This document shows, piece by piece, positions 55,181-64,000 of a DNA stretch of 64,000 nt. How positions within the stretch are numbered: the stretch's first letter is position 1; each line of letters opens with the position of its first letter. This DNA comes from Aureobasidium sp. EXF-3400 (lineage: Eukaryota; Ascomycota; Dothideomycetes; Dothideales; Saccotheciaceae): positions 1-64,000 of the forward strand of contig SWBL01000014.1 in the NCBI GenBank assembly GCA_024195585.1. Reading direction: 5' to 3'. The notes below the pieces were generated by a model. It saw nothing but the letters and a program-made list of their open reading frames with translations, made no database searches and had not been told where the DNA came from. A program made the position numbers and the translations under genes.

Positions 55181-56693
55181 ACACGGCCGGGGTCAATTCA
55201 GTGACAGAAGAGTGCGTCGCACTTATTAACGTTTCCGCCATGATGGCATGACGCCAACCCCCAGGCATATTTTATCGATTTCTCTAGCGTTTTGAGTCAG
55301 GACTCTGCATGGATACCCCCGTTGAGACAGAGAGACTGCATGGGCGGTTGGTTTTTGATAGCACTTGCGTAGATATTGCATGAGGAGCTCAATGAAGCCT
55401 CATGCTCTTAAAATGCAGCGAATATTATCACAAGCAAGCGGAAATAAGAGTTGGAGAAACCAAAAACGTAGAATCAGGCGAAGTGAGACAGCCGTCAATC
55501 AGCATGCTTCTTGCGTGCCGACGAATCACAAGACGTGTGGCATATCCGCGACGGCCCAGAGCGGCGACAGAGCAGAGCAGAGGCTTAGAACAGCCTATCA
55601 GCAAGCATGTGAACGTCGCTTGGATTGTGCAGGCGATTGCGATAAAGCAGAGAGAGTCGGAACGGCCACGCCTCCACAACGTGTTGAAGCACTTCTGGCC
55701 CAGAGTTGAGAAGCGCCCAGCGTCGTCTTCGCCGCGCTAGTCTCCGCGTAGCTTCGAGTTTGGTCTTGGTCGTCTACCCCAGACTCGATTAGGCGGACCG
55801 ATTGAAGGATAAATTGATTGGAGGCTTATCGAAATGTACTGAAACCGAATCGTTCGATGTCAGGTCAAACGCGGCACACACAGGGATTTGGGAATTGTTG
55901 AGAGGGCCTTATCAAACTATGCTGAGGTGTTCATGAGTGATGTAGTTGGCAAGTGCATGCTCGGCCGTATTGGCCGTATTTATGAAGCCGTGTTTCTCAA
56001 GAGTCGGCGAGAGCGTCGGCGGCGAGGACTCCAGCCTGCGCGTTTTGCGGCGGAGGATGGGCCGTTAGGAAAGTGCGCAGATCTGATCAGGGGTAATTGG
56101 GGTCTGGGCTCAGCAGAGTCAGCACTCGACCACGGTGCTGAGTGCAGGACGGGACGAAAATCGAAGAACCGCAGACCGTCGGCCACGATAGCTGAACGCG
56201 GCTGTAAGACACGCACCCAGACCTGCAGTGTGTTCAGTAAAGCAATTGATAAAATCAAATTAGAGCGCTAGAGACAAACCATGTTAGCTTGGGAAAAAGA
56301 ACCTAGCGCGTGTGCGTATGAGATGCAAGTGCGGGCAAAGCCTTGGTGGTATCTAAACGACCGTGCAGCCCTCGTTCGTGCTCCCCCCGTTCCAACTTCC
56401 AACTCTCTTCTCGAACGACATCCCATTGTGACGCCTTTACCGTAGCGGCTTTTCTTGTCCACCTCTTATACCCTGCCGGCCCCTCGTGCACCTCTTTGAT
56501 TAGTTGCTTTTCCGGACCCATTGCCCGTCGACCATCATCCACTACAACGACGTAACAGCCGCTGCACCTCCGCCTTCCTCGTCAACCCCTGGACCTCTTT
56601 TTCCCAACGACATCCAACAACATCAAATTCTCCATCGCCAGTCGATATCAATATCCTTGACGACCATCAGCCAAACACACACATCCATCCACA
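55181..56693. other. 1.5-kb intergenic region
   Basis: No supported gene. From about 56370 to 56693 the sequence is C/T- and C/A-rich, typical of a long 5' leader for the downstream 214-aa gene. Confidence 0.5.
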
Positions 56694-57338
56694 ATGGGTG
56701 CCTCCAAGTACAACCACCTCGAAGATGAGGTCACCTTCGGTGCGACCGTCGACACACCCACCAAGACACAAAATCACCTCGCGCCCAATGTTTTCGACAC
56801 CCCTAAGTCGCTCAGCCCTGTCGTGACCGTCGACTCTCCATCAACACCCGAAGCAGAGCGTTTGACTCCCTTCTACGCCGCCCCTTCTGCCGAGATCTCT
56901 CGCCAAACACTCCCTCCCACTGCCCACGACGACGACCTCGAGGCTGCCCGCAAAGAAGGCTACTTCATCACATCAAACCCCATCGGTTCAGATCTCAACC
57001 TGCCGTCCGAGATGGCTACCGTGTCAGCCGTCCCCACTGGATCCAGATTGAGCTTCGATGGCCGCACCAAAGAATGCACAATGTGGCCGACCAAGCAGAC
57101 GCTTCGCAACCAAGATAAGGCCGAGAGAGCCAAGCGCAGAGCAGCCAGAGCCTGTGGCTGCAGCAGCATCAACGCCTGGTGGAGCAGCATCACCAAGAAG
57201 CAAAGACTATGGTTCAAGATCCTCATCGCTGCTTTCCTTGTTGCTATCGCCTGCGGTCTCGGCATCGGTATCAGCAAGGCCGTCGGTGCTGGCGTTTTCG
57301 CTGGCAAGGGTCAAACCAAGCCCATCGCCAACGCATAG
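56694..57338 (+). CDS. single-TM fungal protein (214 aa)
   Basis: Single exon, ATG in good context (ccacaATGGG). Residues 1-125 are polar and Thr/Pro/Asp-rich (NHLEDEVTFGATVDTPTKT; STPEAERLTPFYAAPS). There is a conserved-looking MWPTKQTLRNQDKAERAKRR basic block at about 130-150, then CGCSSINAWWSSITKKQRLW, and one strongly hydrophobic segment (FKILIAAFLVAIACGLGIGI, about 178-197) with a short Gly/Lys-rich tail. This is a single-pass membrane protein with a large N-terminal cytosolic part. The MWP and CGC motifs suggest a conserved fungal family, but I cannot name it. Confidence 0.7.
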   Translation: MGASKYNHLEDEVTFGATVDTPTKTQNHLAPNVFDTPKSLSPVVTVDSPSTPEAERLTPFYAAPSAEISRQTLPPTAHDDDLEAARKEGYFITSNPIGSDLNLPSEMATVSAVPTGSRLSFDGRTKECTMWPTKQTLRNQDKAERAKRRAARACGCSSINAWWSSITKKQRLWFKILIAAFLVAIACGLGIGISKAVGAGVFAGKGQTKPIANA

Positions 57339-57763
57339 AAGCTTAAGCCTCTCTTCTTCATTCTGTTGGGAGTTTTATTGCGGCTGGTTCTTAAGCGTTT
57401 CCTTTCTTTTCTTTTTCGTGCTGCTGAGCCGGGCGGCTATTCTTCTTCATGTTTTTCCTTTCTTTGTTGATTACATTATGTTGCACCTGAGGCAGTGATG
57501 CATTCATGAGGCGTTGGTGGTTGGAGCCTCGAGGGGCTATGGCATCGGAGTATGGGTCATGTACAGGGAGGGTTCCTTATCGAGTATCCTTGGGACCTGT
57601 TATCAGGGCAAGTGTTTGCCTAACATCAAGAATATGATTTTCTGTCCGCTTCGTTGCGGATCTCTTCACATCTTCTTTCCGTTCGTTGTTCGGTGAATTT
57701 GTATGCCATGGCGTCGTACCTAGATGTCTATATGTCTTGTCCACTAACGTAATGTTGTTATAC
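57339..57763. other. convergent 3' flanks
   Basis: Between the 214-aa gene and the convergent AIG1-type gene. T-rich after 57350 (probable 3' UTR). No gene. Confidence 0.5.
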
Positions 57764-58586
57764 TCACATAGGCTTGTTCTTGATATCCTGGACATGCACA
57801 TTGACGCGGTTGTACATCCACTTCAGGGAGAGAGTGCTGCAGGTCATGACGACAGCACTGCCAGCGAAGAGACCAATCCTGCCAGTGGTGCCCAACACAT
57901 CGAAGATTGGGTAAGGATACCAGCCGTTCTTACTATAGCACTGCTCAACCCAGAACCAGTAAGAGACAGCAATGCCACTACTGACACCTAGAGCCGGGAG
58001 AACAGAAACAGTGTAAGGTGGAGAGAAGAAGAGAAGATCCAAGATAAGTGCTATCGAAGGTGCGGCATGGAAAGAGAAGTCCGCGCCGAATGGAATCCTG
58101 GGTGCCCAGTCTGGGAGAACGAGAGTCTCGTCAATCTGTTCTGTTAGTGGACGTCGAAGAATACATGAAAGTGTTGTAACATACGCCTTTGAGACCCCAG
58201 TATAAGATGCTGATCAGAACCTCCATAGGTGCACTAGTGACAGAGAGAATGTTCTTGACCTGAAACAGTCGTGTAGACATGGTGATGTCCGCGAGTAGTC
58301 CAATCACAAAGGTCAAGGTAGCCAGACTCAGACCGAGAATGGTCAAGTGTTGGAAGTGTCGGCCATAAGAGTCATTGACAGGGTTTGGGTTTGCCTCCAG
58401 CCACCAGAAAGAGTATGCAAAACTAGCCAGACCGAGAAGCTGTGTTGCGTGTTAATCATCTTTCCCCTCTGTGGCCAGGTGTAAGAACAGTCATACATGA
58501 AGAGCAGCGCTTATGCCTCGAGAAGGAGACTCAAGCCTCTGCTGAGGGTGGCGTAACAGCAATTCCTGAGCAGTTTTTGTCGACAT
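57764..58586 (-). CDS. AIG1 / FAR-17a-type membrane protein (238 aa)
   Basis: Exons 58586-58497, 58439-58185 and 58135-57764 join to 238 residues. Six hydrophobic segments are visible, including LLGLASFAYSFWWLE, HLTILGLSLATLTFVIGLLA, APMEVLISILYWGLKG, APSIALILDLLFFSPPYTVS, IAVSYWFWVEQCYSKNGWYP and IGLFAGSAVVMTCSTLSL. The order and the SFHAAPSIALILDLLFF and NGWYPYPIFD motifs fit the FAR-17a/AIG1 family; human AIG1 and ADTRP are membrane threonine hydrolases of fatty-acid esters of hydroxy fatty acids. The His before APSIALILD matches the family's catalytic His region. The fungal substrate is unknown. Confidence 0.85.
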
Positions 58587-59373
58587 TGTTATGGATGCAC
58601 GTATATGCAGCAAGTCAAGTTTTGGACAGACATCACGCAAAAGAGAGGAACGAAAGACAAGTCTCTGCCAACATATGGGACAGTAGTGACGTTTATTAGT
58701 GAGCATATCCACTGGAGTTTACTAAAATCCGGCTTCCGGATGCTACAAAACCCGAAAAAAGAGGAAGGAAGGTTCTGTCATCTGTCGCTCGGAACAAAGA
58801 CCAACCGATGGATTATGGAGGTCAAGCAAGGAATTGCTTTTACCTATGCAAACCATCGTTCAGGTGGTCGGTGATGGTCACTGTGTGAAGACTATTCGGG
58901 TGCGTGCATGTGGTCTTTCTCGATGTCGATTGGTCAGGTAGGCAGGATTCTTAAAGTCGTTATGCAACATGCACTCACTCCTGCACCCGTCCTCTTTTCG
59001 ATGGAGAGTTCAAGATTCTTTAAGCGTTCTTCGAGTTCTTTACTCCTGTCGTACCTGGTTATGTACTCTAAGATCATGCACCAAGGGAAATCATGTTCGC
59101 ATTTGGGAAACCCTAGCCGTTGTCGTCTTATCTCGGGTTCGTCGGACCGTCGATAAGAAAGGCTGACCGAGGTGTATTTTCTCTCAGAGGCCAGCGCGTC
59201 GGTCGGTCTCTAGAATACTGTTCAATAACTCTTTTTGAAAACAACTCTTGACTCGTTGTGCCACACAACTGCTCCAGGACGCAAAGTTGGCGATGAATCC
59301 GGAGACCACTGACCCTGGAATGTATACAGGGTCTCACTGAAGAAAGCACGCCGAGCTCGCCCAACAGCCCAAC
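58587..59373. other. divergent promoter region
   Basis: Between the AIG1-type gene (minus) and the Zn2Cys6 gene (plus). No other gene seen. Confidence 0.5.
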
Positions 59374-61834
59374 ATGCCTCAGAGCAAAGCACAAACTTCT
59401 AGCAACGAGCCCAAAAAGCGGTCTCGTACAGGATGTCATGGTTGCAAAAACAGGAAGGTCAAATGTGACGAAGCAAAACCACGGTGTTCCAACTGTGTAA
59501 AACAGAATGAAGAATGCGACTACTCTTTGAAGCTTCAGTGGGGAGGCAGAAGTAAAAAAGAGCAGAATGCATTTTCGGCCATGGCGAATGCAACATCTGG
59601 ATTCTCTACCATCAACTTCATTACGCCCAGTGCACCGCCCACTGCAGCTGTATCTTCAACGGTTCAACCATCGTTCATACCTGAGAGCCAGGATCCTAGA
59701 CCAGAACCCGCACCGAGAGAAAGTAGCGGCGATGCTAGCACCGGGCCAATATCGCTAGACTACAATGCTGTGCTTGAGTCACGACCTAGCTCGTATGCAA
59801 GTCGTTCTCCAGCTCCGTATGAGCCTGCTACATCTTACTCCTCCTTGCCACAATTCGCCTTGCCAAATCCATATTCTTCAATGAACCCTCCGACAGGACA
59901 ATACTATCGAAGCTCAAGCCTTACGCGACCTTCTTCACCATACGAGTTCGGATGGTCTAATGAAGACAGGACTAAGAGAGCTAGACTGGACTCTGGTGAT
60001 GGTCCGCCACGCAGTCTCCCACCGCTATTTGCTCGACCTGGACTTCCTGATCCCACTGGCTCGTCCTTTTCGCCATATGATCAAGGCTCTCCAGGAGCAC
60101 CAACTTATCAGTCTACGCCTGCTTCCCTTACTCCTGGCTCATCTAGTGCCCAGGCGTCCCCTAGCTTGAGGAGACTCTCTGTGAACTATCTACTCTCAGG
60201 CCCGGTTGGAGACCATGCTAGCCCCATGTCCGCTTCCGAGCAATTTGGTCCTAGTCACAGGAGACTTGAAGACGGTTCTACGATCTACGGCTATGACTAT
60301 GGCTTACCTGATCTGGATATACCCAAAAACGACGACAACGGAGCTATCAATCCACAAACACCTGCAACATCCATGAGTTCGCCTGCCAGTTTGTTTGACG
60401 AGGTATGGTCACCTTCACGACTTTTCGACTCGCCTATTGAGAAGCCAGCGTTTGAACGAGGTGGCTATTATGCTCGACCCGTACCGATACGGATACCGCT
60501 AGACCTTGAACCGCTACCTGCACAACTTTCTGAAAGCCCGATGAATCTTATCTACTTCCACCACTTCTTGAATCATACAGCTCGTATACTAGTACCGCAC
60601 GATTGCCCTGATAATCCTATGAAGGGCACTCTGCCACGGAGTATGTACATTAGAAACGTTTGTTGAAGCCACTTGCTAACATGATGTCCCAGTCGCTGTA
60701 AGAAACGCAAATCTGCTGAATCTGCTTTTGGCATACTCTGCATCTCATCGAGCCCGTCTACTCTCCCATCCAGAACCAGCAAACCGCATCGCGACATGGC
60801 TTCGCGATGTGTTCCCAGATTTACGAAAGTCGCTCTCTTCAAACGAGCCCGTGTCCAATGCGACATTGACCACTGCAATCATGTTGGCTTCACGCGAATG
60901 TATAAATCCGGACAGCCTTGATGTGTCGATTCCATGGCAGACTCACCTTGAGATTGCACGACAGATCATCATTTCTCGCGGCGGACTCAAAGATAGAGGC
61001 AACGGCGGTGACCCCTTTGTCAACTTCCTCGCTAGATGGTTCGCCTACTTGGATGTCATTGGCTCTCTATCTGGTCATCGAAATCAAGCACCATTAGATG
61101 ACGAATACATGATCTTCGACTCTGATAATCACTCAGACGCCTATGGGTTCACTATTGACTGCTTCTTCGGCTTCACAAATTGCTGCATCAGTCTGTTAGC
61201 TCGAGTGGCAAGACTGGCTCGTCAATGCGGTGCCCAACGTATCGATGATCAAGGCAACCTAAATCCATCCTGGCAACCTTCATCCTCTATCCTCGAAGAA
61301 GCAGAAATCCTCAAATCAGAGCTGTCACATAGTAGACACCACATCCAAAGAGGATGCCGCCACAGCATCAACGAAGACGAAAGAAGCAGCGAACGAACAC
61401 GCCTCGAACTTCAAGAAATGGTATCTGTGAATGAAAGCTTCCATCTCGCTGGCTTGATACACTTGAACAGACGGGTGCTAGGAAAACCATCAACAGATCC
61501 AGAAGTACAGGATTCGGTCAAGCTTGTTTTGCAGGCGTTGAAGGGTGTTAGAAAGGCCAGTACAGCAGAGTCGTGTTTGCTGTTCCCGATGTTTACGGCG
61601 GGGTGTGATGCGCAGGATGCTGAGGATAGAGAGATGATAGTGGAGAGGCTGAAGTTGGTTGAGGGGTTGGGTATGACTTATGTGAGTACAAAACATGCGT
61701 GGATGATTTTTGCGATGATCACATGGAAGACTAACAAACACTTGCAGGTACGGAATGCCCGAAATCTTATGGAGAGATCGTGGGATACTGGCAAGTCATG
61801 GGAGGTTTTGGTCACGGGCGAGTTTTTGGGATAA
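59374..61834 (+). CDS. Zn2Cys6 transcription factor (780 aa)
   Basis: Exons 59374-60640, 60693-61681 and 61748-61834 give 780 residues. The zinc cluster is C21-x2-C24-x6-C31-x6-C38-x2-C41-x6-C48 with basic residues before and within it (KKRSRTGCHGCKNRKVKC). A Ser/Pro/Tyr-rich linker of about 330 residues follows, then a regulatory domain of the fungal-specific factor type (MNLIYFHHFLNHTARILVPH; NLLNLLLAYSASHRARL; WQTHLEIARQIIISRGG) to the C-terminus. The last intron (61682-61747, 66 nt) has no stop and is a multiple of three; splicing restores GMTY-VRNARNLMERSWDTG, a typical C-terminal motif. Target genes cannot be inferred. Confidence 0.92.
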
Positions 61835-62109
61835 GAGAGAGATTAGGATAATATGTTGGCAACGACAGCCTTTTTGTCTTGTTTACAAGATTATGGGAGA
61901 TCCAGGTCTCTGAAGAGTGTTTTTGACATGAAAGTGATTTTGAGGTTTAGGTGGACAAGACTTTTTTGTGTATACATGACATTGATGAGAAACCCTGGCG
62001 CAAACGACATTTTCGTACCACAATATCCGGAACCGTATAACGCCATCGCTGTGCAAATCCGAGGGAGGAAGAGAAAGAGGTTGGAGCAAAGTCGCAGAAG
62101 AGAATTCCC
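61835..62109. other. convergent 3' flanks
   Basis: Between the convergent Zn2Cys6 gene and RRS1. No gene. Confidence 0.45.
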
Positions 62110-62727
62110 TCATGACTTGTTTTGCTGGTTTCTGCGCTCGTTTGCGCGCTCCCTCCTCTCGTTGCGCTTGACACGCTCGACTCTCTCCTCTCTTCTCTCC
62201 TTTCTGGCATCATGCTCACCACCATCCTTTCTCGTCTTCTTCTCGTCAACCTCGACCAGCCAGTCGTTCTCGCCATCCTTGTTCTTGCCCTTGTAACCGT
62301 ACTTGGGCAGCCATTCGCCCTTCTCTTGATCGTAGACCAACTTGCCATCGCGCTTCTTGTCCTTGATACCCTTCTTCTTGGCGAACTCTTGCCACTTGGT
62401 CATGGGCTTTTCCTCGGGCACGCGCTTCTCGCGAGGCAGGTGGGTGGTGGGGGTGGGCAGACCCAGAGTGACGCTGGTGCTGTCGTCTGATTTTGTGATG
62501 GGGCATGTGGAGAGGAGTTGGTTGATGAGGGCTTGAGCGCAGTCGCGGGCAGCGTCCTTGATGTCGGTTTCTTGGAGCTGGCTGACGGTGGGGAGAGGGT
62601 TGGTGTCGTTGCAGAGGAGGTTGCCCAGGTCGAAGGTGTAGGGAATGGGCTTGTTGACGGTGACGGGAAGGCGAGGCTTGGAGCCTGCGGCGACCTCGGA
62701 GTCGATTTGCATTTCGTCGATGCTCAT
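62110..62727 (-). CDS. rrs1: ribosome biogenesis protein Rrs1 (205 aa)
   Basis: The ATG at 62727 was chosen because the conserved part begins soon after it and the length (205) matches yeast Rrs1 (203); the frame extends further upstream with unrelated Arg/Ser sequence. Blocks are VTVNKPIPYTFDLGNLLCND, NPLPTVSQLQETDIKDAARD, LPREKRVPEEKPMTKWQEFA, KKKGIKDKKRDGKLVYDQEK and GEWLPKYGYKGKNKDGENDW, then a long Arg/Lys/Glu-rich C-terminus. Rrs1 works with Rpf2 to load the 5S RNP into the pre-60S subunit in the nucleolus. Single exon. Confidence 0.95.
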   Translation of the reverse strand: MSIDEMQIDSEVAAGSKPRLPVTVNKPIPYTFDLGNLLCNDTNPLPTVSQLQETDIKDAARDCAQALINQLLSTCPITKSDDSTSVTLGLPTPTTHLPREKRVPEEKPMTKWQEFAKKKGIKDKKRDGKLVYDQEKGEWLPKYGYKGKNKDGENDWLVEVDEKKTRKDGGEHDARKERREERVERVKRNERRERANERRNQQNKS

Positions 62728-62949
62728 TTTGGTGTTCTGAAGGAGTATGTTGTGGTGATGGTATGAATTGCAATTCGAATTCTTCTTGCAGCACAAGTTT
62801 GCGGCGAGACTTTCTTTGCTGGAGCGGTGATTAGATCGACGCATTATCGTTATCTTATCAGATCTCGTCCCTCGGCGAAAAGTGGAGCCCAAATAAACAC
62901 ACCATGACTTTGAGACACAAGACTCTCTTCTCATCATCACACGCCAAAC
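62728..62949. promoter_or_regulatory. 222-bp divergent promoter of rrs1 and the edge gene
   Basis: The only sequence between the ATGs of rrs1 (minus) and the plus-strand gene at 62950. No specific element recognised. Confidence 0.6.
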
Positions 62950-64000
62950 ATGTCGTTCCTATCGGGATTCTATAATCGCCTGTCTGGCACCTTCAGCCGA
63001 CCAGATGAGGCTGAAGGTCAGATGGTCACTGTCGTAAAGGTGGCCCAGTCAGATTCGGCCAACTCAAACGATGCATCAAGCCGCACTCTATCTCCCGAGG
63101 ACGACAAGGGAGATGTCGATACTCCCGAGAAGGCTCCCGTATCTACGCGATCGCATATCCCTCCTACGCCGTCGTTCGCTCCTCCGGCTACACCCTTCGC
63201 TGGTCAAGCCTCGCCAGTAGTCAACCGGGCAGCCGCCGAACAACTCATGCGCGAGGCCGGCGCTTCTGCTCCCACTCCAGCCCTCAGGCCCACACCCTTC
63301 TTTGGCATCTTCGCTCCGCCGCAGACTCCCGCAGCCCGCAATATGTCGCCCGTGAGGAATCAGGCCGCCGAGGAGCAGCTGATGCGGGAGATGCTGGAGG
63401 ACGTACCTGAAACACCCGCCCCTGTTCAAGTCAAGGCTGGAGTCACTCCGATGACACTGTACAAGACACCCGCTGCATCACACATCACTCCAATCGAGCC
63501 GACAACAGAACAGTCTCTCGCGGCAGACGCATTTCAAACTCCTTCGATCATGCCTTCGAGGCTGCAACTTCAGGAGCAATCCCCAATCCAAGAAGAGTCG
63601 GAAATTGTCTTTGAGAATATCGAGCACGAACCTGAATCCTCTTCGACGGCCGCCATCGAGCAAGACGAGACAGATGCCGAAGACTCGGAAGTCTCAGCAA
63701 CATCATCTCCCCAAGCAGCTGTTGATATGGATTTGTCTGATGCAGAAGATAATGATACATCCACCACTTCGATCGAATCCAGCGACTCGGAAAAGCGTCG
63801 CACAATCGTCATCTCTACAAACAAAGGTCGCAAGAACCAACGACGCCCCAATCAGCGCATCACATACAGGAGCTACGACGATAGAAGGACAAGAGTGCAA
63901 AAGCCAACAAGACCAGGAGTAGGCAGAAGCGTCAGTGGAAGAGAGGAGCTATTGAACAGAGCACGCAGACGCTTCTACGATGGCAAAGCAACAGGCAACA
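62950..64000 (+). CDS. partial gene, disordered protein with internal repeats (5' part, 350 codons)
   Basis: An ATG at 62950 (acatgtcg) opens a frame with no stop to the window end, so the gene continues to the right. It begins MSFLSGFYNRLSGTFSRPDE. It holds two copies of a short repeat, VVNRAAAEQLMREAG and VRNQAAEEQLMREMLE, each preceded by Pro-rich sequence with PTPFFGIFAPP or ATPFAGQ-type words. An acidic Ser/Glu/Asp-rich part follows, then a basic segment (KRRTIVISTNKGRKNQRRPN; RARRRFYDGKATGN). No domain recognised; it is mostly disordered, with a nuclear-type basic region. It is divergent from rrs1. Confidence 0.8.
   Translation, partial: MSFLSGFYNRLSGTFSRPDEAEGQMVTVVKVAQSDSANSNDASSRTLSPEDDKGDVDTPEKAPVSTRSHIPPTPSFAPPATPFAGQASPVVNRAAAEQLMREAGASAPTPALRPTPFFGIFAPPQTPAARNMSPVRNQAAEEQLMREMLEDVPETPAPVQVKAGVTPMTLYKTPAASHITPIEPTTEQSLAADAFQTPSIMPSRLQLQEQSPIQEESEIVFENIEHEPESSSTAAIEQDETDAEDSEVSATSSPQAAVDMDLSDAEDNDTSTTSIESSDSEKRRTIVISTNKGRKNQRRPNQRITYRSYDDRRTRVQKPTRPGVGRSVSGREELLNRARRRFYDGKATGN

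Overview
The window looks like nuclear DNA of a filamentous ascomycete (Pezizomycotina; Dothideomycetes is my guess, not proven). Genes lie on both strands with no operons. Most have 1-4 short introns (about 45-200 nt) with GTRNGT-type donors, CTAAC/CTGAC-type branch sites and CAG/TAG acceptors. A tRNA-Thr, an initiator tRNA and typical fungal proteins (Zn2Cys6 regulator, DUF7514-like protein, F-box protein, SAM/RA-domain MAPKKK) fit this. I rebuilt exon structures by hand from splice signals, reading phase and family conservation.

Layout. 0-13 kb: a 14-bp tandem repeat at the left edge, small unknown genes, tRNA-Thr(AGT), a broken paralogue of a zinc-ribbon-like family, the Ste11-type MAPKKK (4 exons, minus), a DUF7514-like protein and a 93-aa two-exon gene. 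13-18 kb: about 5 kb without a convincing gene, low-complexity and strand-asymmetric. 18-27 kb: cornichon/Erv14 (with a GC-AG intron), a two-TM protein, a 125-aa three-exon gene, a decayed coding region with nonsense codons, a degenerate tRNA-like element and an F-box protein. 26.5-31 kb: PRP17/CDC40, the intact zinc-ribbon-like paralogue, and N-myristoyltransferase. 31-38 kb: gene-poor sequence, then four small minus-strand membrane-protein frames, one interrupted by TAG. 38-44 kb: a secreted precursor with five copies of a peptide bounded by dibasic sites, enolase, and mitochondrial ribosomal protein mS29/DAP3. 44-51 kb: a RapZ-C-like protein whose repeat tail continues past an in-frame TAG, a four-TM protein, and a PAF-acetylhydrolase-like lipase. 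51-56 kb: an initiator tRNA-Met split by a 53-nt insert that looks like a spliceosomal intron, and ornithine aminotransferase. 56-64 kb: a single-TM protein, an AIG1/FAR-17a-type membrane protein, a Zn2Cys6 regulator, RRS1, and the 5' part of a gene that runs off the window.

Most genes are housekeeping and not functionally linked: signalling (Ste11), splicing (Prp17), ER export (Erv14), protein lipidation (Nmt1), glycolysis (enolase), mitochondrial translation (mS29), arginine catabolism (OAT) and ribosome assembly (Rrs1). The two most interesting items are the repeat-peptide precursor at 38.5-39.2 kb (alpha-pheromone-like or another Kex2-processed peptide) and the initiator tRNA with the intron-like insert at 51.3 kb. 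If the precursor is a pheromone, it and Ste11 would belong to the same mating pathway, but they lie 31 kb apart and are not a cluster.
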